DNA of 5,640 bases from Desulfobacteraceae bacterium (GCA_027025615.1 JALVQM010000187.1:1-5640); one strand, 5' to 3'. Positions 1 through 5,079 are shown, numbered from the stretch's first letter. The notes: generated from the letters alone by a model not told the origin. Made by a program: numbers and translations.

Positions 1-117
1 CACCAGTTTTTCACCCGGCCTCAGAACACCTTCCATGATCCAGCGCAAGAGGGTATTGTAAACTTCATCGCGCATGAAAGTGCGGTTTATTTTCCTGGTT
101 TTGCGGGGTATGGGCAT
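1..117 (-). CDS. GntR-family transcriptional regulator, N-terminal fragment (runs off left edge)
   Basis: Reading leftward from an ATG at 117, 39 codons stay open to the window edge. The peptide starts MPIPRKTRKINRTF and then carries the typical first helix of a GntR winged-helix DNA-binding domain: residues 15-39 contain RDEVYNTLLRWIMEGVL followed by RPGEKL. GntR proteins, often of the FadR/FCD type, are cytoplasmic repressors or activators that bind an operator as dimers and respond to a small metabolite through a C-terminal domain. That domain lies outside the window, so subfamily and ligand cannot be told. No good Shine-Dalgarno is seen before the ATG (only AAGAAA-like purines), and the methionine at residue 15 is a possible alternative start. 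The gene faces away from the 600-nt gene-poor stretch, so its promoter should lie within about 118-200, where a tandem ATACTTG repeat is found. Confidence 0.75.
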   Translation of the reverse strand, partial: MPIPRKTRKINRTFMRDEVYNTLLRWIMEGVLRPGEKLV

Positions 118-138
118 GGCCTGTTTTTCTTTCTATCT

Positions 139-152
139 ATACTTGATACTTG
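139..152. repeat. Tandem heptamer ATACTTG x2 upstream of the GntR gene
   Basis: Two perfect head-to-tail copies of ATACTTG lie 22 bases ahead of the minus-strand GntR start codon at 117. The position fits a regulator-binding site or a promoter part. GntR operators are usually inverted rather than direct repeats, so a role in autoregulation is only a guess. Confidence 0.5.
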
Positions 153-219
153 CCAATTCAAAACATCTGAGGGGGTTATAAACTTCGATTCAATCCAAAA
201 CCGGAACCGGAAGTCTGAT

Positions 220-240
220 ATATTACATATTACATATCAC
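220..240. repeat. Tandem heptamer, three copies (ATATTAC, ATATTAC, ATATCAC)
   Basis: Three adjacent 7-bp units lie side by side, the third with one change (T to C at its fifth base). The unit repeats with the same 7-bp period as the ATACTTG pair at 139-152 but differs in sequence. It may be a small microsatellite or a low-complexity promoter element; nothing in the sequence tells which. Confidence 0.6.
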
Positions 241-245
241 TGTCA

Positions 246-515
246 ATGGTCTGGGACAAGGCCATCAAAAAAAACATGAGTCTCATGCAACTCCAGTTTG
301 GTCCCCGATTCGCCGGCAACCAGCCAACAATCAGTATAGAAAACAAATAATTGATTTTGGAAAACGCCGATAGCCTCTTGGAGAAGGTAAAGAAGTTGAT
401 TAATCACCAGGATTACAACAAGGGAAAATAGTATATACCGGAAGTTGTGCCTGCACCAGGTGGATCCATACGAATAATACTAATAAAAGCAATTCCGGTT
501 AACTTGCTTGGCTGA
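246..515 (+). pseudogene. Possible gene remnant: one frame with peptide-like segments split by stops
   Basis: An ATG at 246 opens a 34-codon frame ending in TAA at 348-350. Its product begins MVWDKAIKKNMSLMQ and includes RFAGNQPTISIENK. The same frame continues after the stop with LILENADSLLEKVKKLINHQ, stops again at 429-431, then reads YIPEVVPAPGGSIRIILIKA and ends at TGA 513-515. The middle piece resembles an amphipathic helix, and the pieces share one frame, which would fit a gene that has decayed by nonsense mutations. There is no Shine-Dalgarno before 246 and I do not recognise the protein. Chance open segments of 20-35 codons are common, so this is a weak call. Confidence 0.15.
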
Positions 516-543
516 TCTTACCAGCCAACAGCTTAGGATCAGC
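508..543. repeat. Two overlapping, mutually exclusive inverted repeats
   Basis: TTGGCTG (508-514) can pair with CAGCCAA (522-528) across a 7-nt loop. GCTGATC (511-517), which shares bases with the first arm, can instead pair with GATCAGC (537-543) across 19 nt. Both stems are perfect 7-bp matches and cannot form together. No T-tract follows on either strand, so this is not a classical terminator, and no gene starts directly after it. Confidence 0.4.
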
Positions 544-719
544 AAAGTGGTTCAAGCTCACTACAGAACAGATCCCTTTTAGCTATCTTTGATTGGAATC
601 TTTGGGGATTTTTTGCTCCCGGGCAGCAGTCTGGTTCAATTTAAAAACAAAGGCCAGCTTCCCACAATCAGGAAACCAGCCAATATATTATTTATTTTCA
701 AGTATTACAAGAAATTATG

Positions 720-811
720 TGGCGGAGAGGGTGGGATTCGAACCCACGATCCCGGGTAAACGGGATACCGCTTTTCGAGAGCGGGGCCTTCAGCCACTCG
801 GCAACCTCTCC
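720..811 (-). tRNA. tRNA-Ser, anticodon CGA
   Basis: The minus strand folds as a complete 92-nt class II tRNA. The acceptor arms are GGAGAGG at 811-805 and CCTCTCC at 730-724, followed by discriminator G at 723 and a genome-encoded CCA at 722-720. The anticodon stem pairs 784-780 with 772-768 around the loop CTCGAAA, giving anticodon CGA (complement of 775-777), which reads the serine codon UCG. The long variable arm pairs 766-761 with 754-749, as expected for tRNA-Ser, and the T arm lies at 747-731. The identity is clear from anticodon and long arm. It lies downstream of the trmN-like gene on the same strand but has its own promoter in between. No terminator hairpin is seen just below 720. 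Confidence 0.97.
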
Positions 812-833
812 GAACTTACCAATTTATGCGGCT

Positions 834-860
834 ATTATCTTTTTTAAACCAGGATGTCAA
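834..860 (-). promoter_or_regulatory. Sigma-70-type promoter of tRNA-Ser
   Basis: On the minus strand a perfect -35 TTGACA (860-855) is followed by an A-rich spacer and GATAAT (839-834). The spacing is 15 nt, short of the usual 17; shifting the -10 to TAATAG gives 17 but a poorer match. Transcription would start near 827, leaving a leader of about 15 nt before the tRNA. The -35 sits inside a GGATGT/ACATCC inverted repeat (852-865). Confidence 0.6.
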
Positions 861-903
861 CATCCCCCTCCTGACCTGCAAAAAGCCTTCTCTGGTTTAC
901 CCC

Positions 904-921
904 ATGTCAGCCGACTGACAT
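904..921. repeat. Perfect 7-bp inverted repeat at the end of the methyltransferase gene
   Basis: ATGTCAG (904-910) and CTGACAT (915-921) form a stem with the 4-nt loop CCGA. It covers the last codons and the TGA stop (909-907) of the minus-strand methyltransferase gene. No T-run follows on the minus strand, so it is not a standard intrinsic terminator. It could stabilise the 3' end of the message or bind a protein. Confidence 0.5.
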
Positions 922-1635
922 CATGGCCTGTACCTCTTTTGTGTAAGATCCGTCGGCATCATAAATGGCAAGCGGTGGTTCAACCATAAGGCCGGTTCTA
1001 CCCGCCTTCACCCCCCCTGCCAGGATTAGCCTCGCCTGCAGATCCAGATTGGAATATACAGGCCGTAAGCGCTTGGGCTCAATATTTACACGCCGCATGG
1101 CTTCAAAAAGTTCTGCCATTCTTTCAGCAGGGTAAATAATCGCAAACCATCCCCCCGTGCGCAGCAAGGCTCTTGCCCTGTTCAACAGGCTTTCAAGGGT
1201 AAGCAAAATTTCGTGCCGGGCAAGGGCTTTTTCCTGGTTGGGATTTACTCTCCCGGAAAAATTCTTTCTGTAAGGCGGGTTGACCACAATTCCGTCAAAA
1301 GGTTTTTTTGACGCCCCCAGCTTGAAGTCCTTGATGTCCTTTTGAACAACTTTTATCCTGCCTTCCATTTTATTTTGGCTGACATTAAATCTGGCCAGTT
1401 CAGCCAAGCCTTCCTGCACCTCGACTGCCACCATGAAAATTTCAGGATGGTTCCAGGCCAACAACAGGGGGATAATGCCACAACCAGTTCCAATATCCAG
1501 GATTTTCTCACCAGCCTTGGGGCTACAGAAATCAGCCAGCAGGACGGCGTCAATAGAGAAACGATATCCCTCTTGTGACTGGTGCACACTAAGCTTCCCC
1601 TTGAAAAAAGCATCTGCTGTAATTCCTGGCTTCAT
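907..1635 (-). CDS. trmN: TrmN6-type tRNA (adenine-N6) methyltransferase
   Basis: The 242-residue protein is a class I SAM-dependent methyltransferase. Motif I, the SAM-binding loop ILDIGTGCGIIPLLLA, is at 45-60; an acidic residue E72 ends strand 2; D100 fits the adenine-contacting position; and the catalytic NPPY of adenine/glutamine-N methyltransferases is at 119-122, within IVVNPPYRKN. The order and the N-terminal QSQEGYRFSIDAVLLADF segment (20-36) match COG4123, whose E. coli member YfiC/TrmN methylates A37 of tRNA1(Val). The length is also typical. Substrate identity in this organism is inferred, not seen; a different RNA or protein target is possible. The ATG lies 8 nt after the dciA stop, so the two are probably one transcript with coupled translation; a GGGA within the end of dciA is the only Shine-Dalgarno candidate. 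Confidence 0.82.
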   Translation of the reverse strand: MKPGITADAFFKGKLSVHQSQEGYRFSIDAVLLADFCSPKAGEKILDIGTGCGIIPLLLAWNHPEIFMVAVEVQEGLAELARFNVSQNKMEGRIKVVQKDIKDFKLGASKKPFDGIVVNPPYRKNFSGRVNPNQEKALARHEILLTLESLLNRARALLRTGGWFAIIYPAERMAELFEAMRRVNIEPKRLRPVYSNLDLQARLILAGGVKAGRTGLMVEPPLAIYDADGSYTKEVQAMMSVG

Positions 1636-1643
1636 TTGTATAT

Positions 1644-1964
1644 TTATCCCATCTTGCCGATCTTGAAAGAAATCCGTTCAACCAAGATTGACCCGTAAGC
1701 CTGGTTGAGCTTATCGACGATCTGCTTTTCCATAAATCGCAGGTGTTGAATCCATGCAGAACCGGAAACATGCACAATCAGCGTTCCCCCCCTGAAAGCA
1801 GCCGGCTTGGCATTGGCGGCTATGGACGAATCAATAACCTGCCCCCAAAGGTCCCAGATTTCCATCATTTGTTGATCCCGCAAGGGTCGTATACTGCTTA
1901 CCAACTCCTTGATTATCCCGCCGATTGGAATCAAGTTGGATTGTCTGCTCCTTTTCGGGCTCAT
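1644..1964 (-). CDS. dciA: DciA-family protein (DUF721), replicative helicase loader or operator
   Basis: The 106-residue protein matches the DUF721/DciA fold. A helical part ends in IWDLWGQVIDSSIAANAKP (residues 36-54), then GGTLIVHVSGSAWIQHLRF (59-77), a helix QIVDKLNQAYG (81-91) and a closing strand ISFKIG (98-103). The conserved tryptophans W37, W40 and W71 and P54 are present. DciA is known as the ancestral bacterial partner of the DnaB helicase, which it helps place on origin DNA in species lacking DnaC or DnaI. The protein consists of little more than the domain, with a basic N-terminus (PKRSR). The start is supported by a GGCGGGG purine run about 5-11 nt upstream. It begins a minus-strand pair with the trmN-like gene and is divergent from hflK. 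No clear promoter was found upstream. Confidence 0.82.
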   Translation of the reverse strand: MSPKRSRQSNLIPIGGIIKELVSSIRPLRDQQMMEIWDLWGQVIDSSIAANAKPAAFRGGTLIVHVSGSAWIQHLRFMEKQIVDKLNQAYGSILVERISFKIGKMG

Positions 1965-2225
1965 TCATCCCCGCCTTTCACCGGTCCTGAATTGTTGATT
2001 CGGTATCCTGCCAAAAAACGAATTTCAAACAAGATCCTTTTCAGCCCTAGCTGCAATAAATCAGCAAATTACCGTTTGTGCTGAAATTGTGTAAACTGCC
2101 GCCAATTACGCTTTTTGCTTGACTTGATCACAACCGCCCCTTACTTTATTTACGATTTACACTTTAATAGGTCAAATCTTGGATTAGGTAAAACAAAAAA
2201 CTCCTGACAGAATTGGGATATTACC
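1965..2225. other. Divergent intergenic region between dciA and hflK
   Basis: This stretch of about 260 nt must hold the promoters of both divergent units. The hflK side carries a recognisable heat-shock-like promoter at 2118-2145. On the dciA side no hexamer pair stands out. The open frames crossing it are shadows without ribosome sites, and no small gene or RNA was recognised. Confidence 0.6.
2118..2145 (+). promoter_or_regulatory. Heat-shock (sigma-32-like) promoter of hflKC, overlapping a weak sigma-70 promoter
   Basis: CTTGAC (2118-2123) and CCCCTTACT (2137-2145) are separated by 13 nt. The known sigma-32 consensus is CTTGAA, 11-16 nt, then CCCCATNT, so the -35 matches 5 of 6 and the C-run of the -10 is intact. 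The same place also reads TTGACT (2119-2124), 17 nt, TACTTT (2142-2147), a poorer sigma-70 pair. Transcription from the first would start near 2152 and give a leader of about 75 nt. Confidence 0.45.
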
Positions 2226-3269
2226 ATGGCTTGGGATTGGGAAAAACTAAACCAACAACACCAGCAAAGTCCGGGAGGGGGCGGGGTACCACCCCAAATG
2301 GACGAAATCGTCAAACAAATCAAGAGGTTCAAAATACCCGGCGGACCTATCATTGCAGTCATAGTGGTAGCCTTGCTATTTGCGGCATACTCATCTGTAT
2401 TTACAATTGAGTCCGGTTCAGTGGGAGTCATTCAGCAATTCGGCAAATTTGTCCGAATTGCTCAACCGGGCCTCAACTTCAAAATGCCTTTTGGTATCGA
2501 AAAAGTCACTAAAGTCAGGATTGACCGTGTCTACAAGGAAGAGTTCGGCTTCAGATCACAGGAAGATACCGGCATTAAAAGATTCCGGAGCGGAGATGCG
2601 GCCACAGCTTCCTTAATGCTCACCGGTGACCTCAATGTTGCGGTTGTTCCATGGATTGTTCAATACCGGATCAAGGACCCTTTTAATTTCCTGTTCAAGG
2701 TAAAAGATGTCCAGGGATTGCTGCGTGACCTTTCCGAGGCAAGCATGCGACTGGTGGTTGGCGACCGCAGTATCAATGAAGTAATAAGCAAACGAAGCGA
2801 AATTGCCAATTCAGCTCAACAGGTACTCCAGGAAGAATTGGACAAGGCCGAAGCAGGCATCAAGATAGTCAACGTTGAGATGAAACGCACCAATGTCCCC
2901 GGACCGGTTCAACCATCGTTCAACGAGGTCAACCAGGCTATCCAGGAAAAAGAAAAAATGATCTACCAGGCCAAGGAAGATTACAACAAGGCCATACCGG
3001 CTGCCCGGGGTGACGCCGAAAGAATGATCAAAGGGGCCGAAGGTTACGCCCTTGACAGGATCAACCGCGCCAAGGGGGATGCCTCCCGTTTCGTCTCCAT
3101 GTACAACGCCTATGCAAAGGCCAAGGATGTTACCAGGCGCAGGCTTTACCTTGAAACCATGCGGGATTTGTTGCCCCAAATGGGTAAAAAATTTATCATT
3201 GACGAAAACCAGAAAAACCTTCTGCCGCTGCTCAGGCTCGGCCAGGAAAACATTGGAAATGTAAAATGA
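2226..3269 (+). CDS. hflK: HflK, membrane SPFH-domain subunit of the FtsH protease regulator
   Basis: The 347-residue protein begins MAWDWEKL, close to the MAW start of E. coli HflK. A Gly/Pro/Gln-rich cytoplasmic segment (11-24) precedes a single transmembrane helix at about 41-57. The SPFH/band 7 domain then runs from about 60 to 230 in the periplasm, with GVIQQFGKF (67-75), PGLNFKMPF (81-89) and LMLTGDLNVAVVPWIVQYRI (130-149). A long charged coiled-coil region (about 235-300) and the conserved RRRLYLETM (304-312) close it. HflK and HflC are known to alternate in a large cage around FtsH hexamers and to limit which membrane proteins FtsH degrades. The protein is shorter than the 419-residue E. 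coli form, lacking most of its N-terminal extension and its C-terminal polar tail. The ATG has only a weak GGGA ribosome site 7 nt upstream. The stop overlaps the hflC start. Confidence 0.96.
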   Translation: MAWDWEKLNQQHQQSPGGGGVPPQMDEIVKQIKRFKIPGGPIIAVIVVALLFAAYSSVFTIESGSVGVIQQFGKFVRIAQPGLNFKMPFGIEKVTKVRIDRVYKEEFGFRSQEDTGIKRFRSGDAATASLMLTGDLNVAVVPWIVQYRIKDPFNFLFKVKDVQGLLRDLSEASMRLVVGDRSINEVISKRSEIANSAQQVLQEELDKAEAGIKIVNVEMKRTNVPGPVQPSFNEVNQAIQEKEKMIYQAKEDYNKAIPAARGDAERMIKGAEGYALDRINRAKGDASRFVSMYNAYAKAKDVTRRRLYLETMRDLLPQMGKKFIIDENQKNLLPLLRLGQENIGNVK

Positions 3270-4210
3270 AATCAAAAGGTATTTTAATAGTCGCCGTAAT
3301 AATAGTGGTTTTTCTTGCCTTTGCCTCGGCCTTTACGGTTGACGAAACGGAACAGGTAGTAATCACCAGGTTTGACAAGGTAAATCGAACCATTCTCAAG
3401 CCTGGTCTCAAGTTCAAACTACCGATAATTGAAAAGGCCATTTTTTATCCTCGCAACCTGCAGGAATGGGACGGAGATCCCGGTCAAATCCCGACCAAAG
3501 ACAAAACCTATATCTGGGTTGACACTTTTGCCCGCTGGAAAATAGTTAACCCGGAAATCTTCTTCAAATCCATTGGTTATCTTACAAGAGCCAAAAACAG
3601 GCTGGATGAAATAATCGACCCGGCTGTCCGCGACATGATCACTTCCAACCGGCTCATAGAAGCGGTCCGCAACAGCAACCGGGAGCTGGACACCTTTGAA
3701 ATAGGGCTTGAAGACTTCAGGGATGATGAAGCCAGGACCTACATGATATCCATCGGCCGGGAAAAAATAAGTGCAAGGATCTTAAAGGAAGCCAAGCAAA
3801 AACTGGCCAAGTTTGGTATCGAACTGGTTGATGTTAAAATCAAGCGTATCAATTATGTTCGTGAAGTCCGTGAATCGGTTTACGGCCGAATGATTGCAGA
3901 ACGAAAACAGATAGCTGAAAAATTCCGCTCCGAGGGCAAGGGTGAGGCCCGCAAGATACTTGGTGAAAAAGAACGTGAACTGAAAAAGATTCTATCGGGA
4001 GCCTATCGCCGGGCCCAGGAAATCAAGGGACGGGCAGATGCTGAGGCCACAAAGATCTATGCCGAAGCCTATAATGTAGATCCGGAATTTTATTCCTTTA
4101 CCAAGACCTTGGAGGTTTATGGCAAATCTCTGGACAAGGAAAGCTCACTGGTGCTGAGTACCGATTCTGAATTTCTTAAGTATTTGAAAGGTTACAATAC
4201 CAAACGATAG
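3266..4210 (+). CDS. hflC: HflC, membrane SPFH-domain partner of HflK
   Basis: The start overlaps the end of hflK in the arrangement ATGA, so translation is probably coupled; no strong ribosome site is present. The 314 residues begin with an uncleaved membrane anchor (about 5-22), followed by the SPFH/band 7 domain (about 24-200) with ITRFDKV (33-39), KPGLKFKLP (45-53) and VDTFARWKI (85-93). The HflC signature helices follow: RMIAERKQIAEKFRSEGKGE (208-227), AYRRAQEIKGRADAEATKIY (246-265), DPEFYSF (272-278) and the C-terminal LSTDSEFLKYLK (297-308). Length is close to the E. coli protein (334). With HflK it forms the complex that controls FtsH access to membrane proteins. Gene order hflK-hflC is the common one; the hflX and hfq genes found upstream in enterobacteria are absent here. 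Confidence 0.96.
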   Translation: MKSKGILIVAVIIVVFLAFASAFTVDETEQVVITRFDKVNRTILKPGLKFKLPIIEKAIFYPRNLQEWDGDPGQIPTKDKTYIWVDTFARWKIVNPEIFFKSIGYLTRAKNRLDEIIDPAVRDMITSNRLIEAVRNSNRELDTFEIGLEDFRDDEARTYMISIGREKISARILKEAKQKLAKFGIELVDVKIKRINYVREVRESVYGRMIAERKQIAEKFRSEGKGEARKILGEKERELKKILSGAYRRAQEIKGRADAEATKIYAEAYNVDPEFYSFTKTLEVYGKSLDKESSLVLSTDSEFLKYLKGYNTKR

Positions 4211-4233
4211 ATAGACAAGCTGACACCAGACAT

Positions 4234-4276
4234 AAAAAAAGCACCATCTCTGAAATTTGTCAGACGGTGCTTTTTT
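4234..4276. terminator. Bidirectional intrinsic terminator between hflC and the small basic gene
   Basis: A GCACC/GGTGC stem (4241-4245 with 4266-4270), extended past one mismatch by TCT/AGA (4247-4249 with 4262-4264), is flanked by seven A's on the left (4234-4240) and six T's on the right (4271-4276). Both strands therefore show a hairpin followed by a U-run. It lies 24 nt after the hflC stop and 40 nt after the stop of the convergent minus-strand gene, so it can end both transcripts. Confidence 0.85.
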
Positions 4277-4315
4277 ATTGCTCTTTGACAAAAATGGGGC
4301 CAGGAACATTCATAG

Positions 4316-4414
4316 TTACTTGCCCTTTCTACGCTGATGACGGGTCCGGGCCAACAGCTTGCGGTGTTTATGCTTGCGCATTTTTTTGCGACGCTTTTTG
4401 ACAACGCTGCCCAA
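4316..4414 (-). CDS. AURKAIP1/COX24-domain small basic protein (bS22-like, DUF1713)
   Basis: A 32-codon gene read from TTG at 4414 to TAA at 4318-4316. The product starts MGSVVKKRRKKMRKHKHRKL and ends in RTRHQRRKGK; more than half its residues are Lys, Arg or His. This pattern (MGSV, KKRRKKM, KH-KLL, TR-QRRK) is that of the bacterial AURKAIP1/COX24-domain proteins, related to the mycobacterial small-subunit protein bS22. A ribosome-bound role is therefore likely, by family rather than by anything seen here. TTG is chosen because family members start at MGSV and because an exceptional Shine-Dalgarno lies before it. An in-frame ATG at 4432 would add MQGGDP but would place the Shine-Dalgarno inside the coding region. 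The gene is convergent with hflC, shares its terminator, and is divergent from the HELIH gene. Promoter candidates upstream are weak. Confidence 0.88.
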   Translation of the reverse strand: MGSVVKKRRKKMRKHKHRKLLARTRHQRRKGK

Positions 4415-4415
4415 T

Positions 4416-4428
4416 GGATCACCTCCTT
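4416..4428 (-). promoter_or_regulatory. Full-length Shine-Dalgarno, 13 bases complementary to the 16S rRNA tail
   Basis: On the minus strand AAGGAGGTGATCC lies directly before an A and the TTG start at 4414. It is an exact complement of the canonical 16S rRNA 3' end GGATCACCTCCTT, about twice the usual pairing length. The GGAGG core is 7 nt from the start, an ideal distance, and this decides the TTG over the in-frame ATG at 4432. Confidence 0.9.
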
Positions 4429-4492
4429 GCATATAAAATCAGGCTTTTTCTTAGCTCATAGATATTGGTTTGTCCATAGTGAATAAGGTTCA

Positions 4493-4521
4493 TTGCCAGA
4501 TTTTTTCAAAGATGCTAAAAA
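4493..4521 (+). promoter_or_regulatory. Sigma-70-type promoter abutting the HELIH gene (leaderless arrangement)
   Basis: TTGCCA (4493-4498, 5 of 6 to consensus) and TAAAAA (4516-4521, 4 of 6) are 17 nt apart. The ATG at 4528 begins 7 nt after the -10 box, which is where transcription should start, so the message would have almost no leader. No Shine-Dalgarno lies between the -10 box and the ATG. Confidence 0.55.
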
Positions 4522-4527
4522 TCAGCT

Positions 4528-5079
4528 ATGGGAATTTCCGAAAAAAAATATCGCTGTTTTGACAAAAGTCAACTCGTAATCGTCAATCAGGCTGCCACCA
4601 TGGCAGAAGAGCTGGTGAGCAATTATTACAAAATCTCCCCCAGTCAGTGGAAAAGCCCCAAGTATGATATAAAAACCCTTAAAGACTTGACGCCGGAGGA
4701 AATAATCGATGGGCCTTTTGCCCAGATCATCAGGTACCAGGGCAGTCCGAGAGGATCGGCTCTTGGTTCGGGGAGGTATGACTTTTACAAGGTATGCCTT
4801 CAGGATCACACAATATTACAAACACTTACAACCAACCCGAACCTGAAACTCCTGCCTTTTTGTCTCTACATTATTGTTCATGAACTGATCCACATTGTCC
4901 GCTTCAGCCGCTTTTTACAAAACTTTGAAGCCACCCGCATTGAAAAGCTCCAGGAAGAAAGGCGAGTACACGGTCACACCCGTGCAATTTTGAACAACGT
5001 CAAAATGAACGGCCTGTATCAAGTACTTGCTTTTTTCGCCAAATGGCATGAACAAATTGATGATCTGGCTACTTCGTAG
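4528..5079 (+). CDS. Uncharacterised protein with an HELIH metallopeptidase-like motif
   Basis: I do not recognise this 183-residue protein as a named family. Its core is a hydrophobic stretch LLPFCLYIIVHELIHIVRF (108-126) containing HELIH at 118-122, the HExxH pattern in which two histidines bind zinc and the glutamate acts in catalysis. Possible third ligands are E134, E143/E144, H148 and H150; a glutamate 21-22 residues after the second histidine would fit a gluzincin-like arrangement, while the metzincin HExxHxxGxxH is absent. Other features are IKTLKDLTPEEI (48-59), a YDFYKVCLQDH segment (84-94) and RVHGHTRAIL (146-155). No signal peptide is seen, so it is probably cytoplasmic or attached at the membrane. 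A TAA lies 12 nt before the ATG in frame, so the gene cannot start earlier; the ATG at 4600 is an alternative but also lacks a ribosome site. It is divergent from the COX24-type gene and is followed by fmdB under a separate promoter. Confidence 0.72.
   Translation: MGISEKKYRCFDKSQLVIVNQAATMAEELVSNYYKISPSQWKSPKYDIKTLKDLTPEEIIDGPFAQIIRYQGSPRGSALGSGRYDFYKVCLQDHTILQTLTTNPNLKLLPFCLYIIVHELIHIVRFSRFLQNFEATRIEKLQEERRVHGHTRAILNNVKMNGLYQVLAFFAKWHEQIDDLATS

Larger units (their letters stand above)
118..719. other. Gene-poor intergenic stretch between the GntR gene and tRNA-Ser
   Basis: No convincing gene was found on either strand. What can be seen: tandem heptamers at 139-152 and 220-240; a plus-strand frame from 246 to 515 with peptide-like pieces interrupted by stops, perhaps a decayed gene; competing inverted repeats at 508-543; and three copies of ACCAGCCAA (319-327, 520-528 and 675-683). 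Base composition is AT-rich in patches (220-240, 680-719). An open frame that starts at 593 and runs through the tRNA is an artefact of translating tRNA sequence. The stretch abuts the 3' end of a tRNA, so an old integration scar is possible, but no direct repeat of the tRNA end was found in it. Confidence 0.7.

Noticed and set aside
593..989. Two open frames of 84 and 90 codons crossing the tRNA, one containing GWDSNPRSRVNG
   Set aside because: These are the familiar artefacts of translating the antisense of tRNA-Ser; the tRNA fold explains the sequence and neither frame has a ribosome site.
1743..2084. A 113-codon plus-strand frame over dciA and its upstream region
   Set aside because: It is antisense to dciA, which has a clear family match and a purine-rich ribosome site; the frame has no recognisable content.
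2811..3275. A 154-codon minus-strand frame inside hflK
   Set aside because: It is a shadow of the hflK reading frame, Phe/Val-rich as typical for the antisense of Lys/Glu/Asp-rich coding, with no ribosome site.
4192..4422. A 76-codon minus-strand frame over the terminator and the COX24-type gene
   Set aside because: It runs out of frame through a recognised gene and its Shine-Dalgarno, and across a terminator hairpin.
4480..4509. Minus-strand promoter candidate TTGAAA with TATTCA for the COX24-type gene
   Set aside because: The -10 matches only half of the consensus, and other equally weak pairs exist nearby (for example TTCACT with TATGAG), so no single one can be supported.
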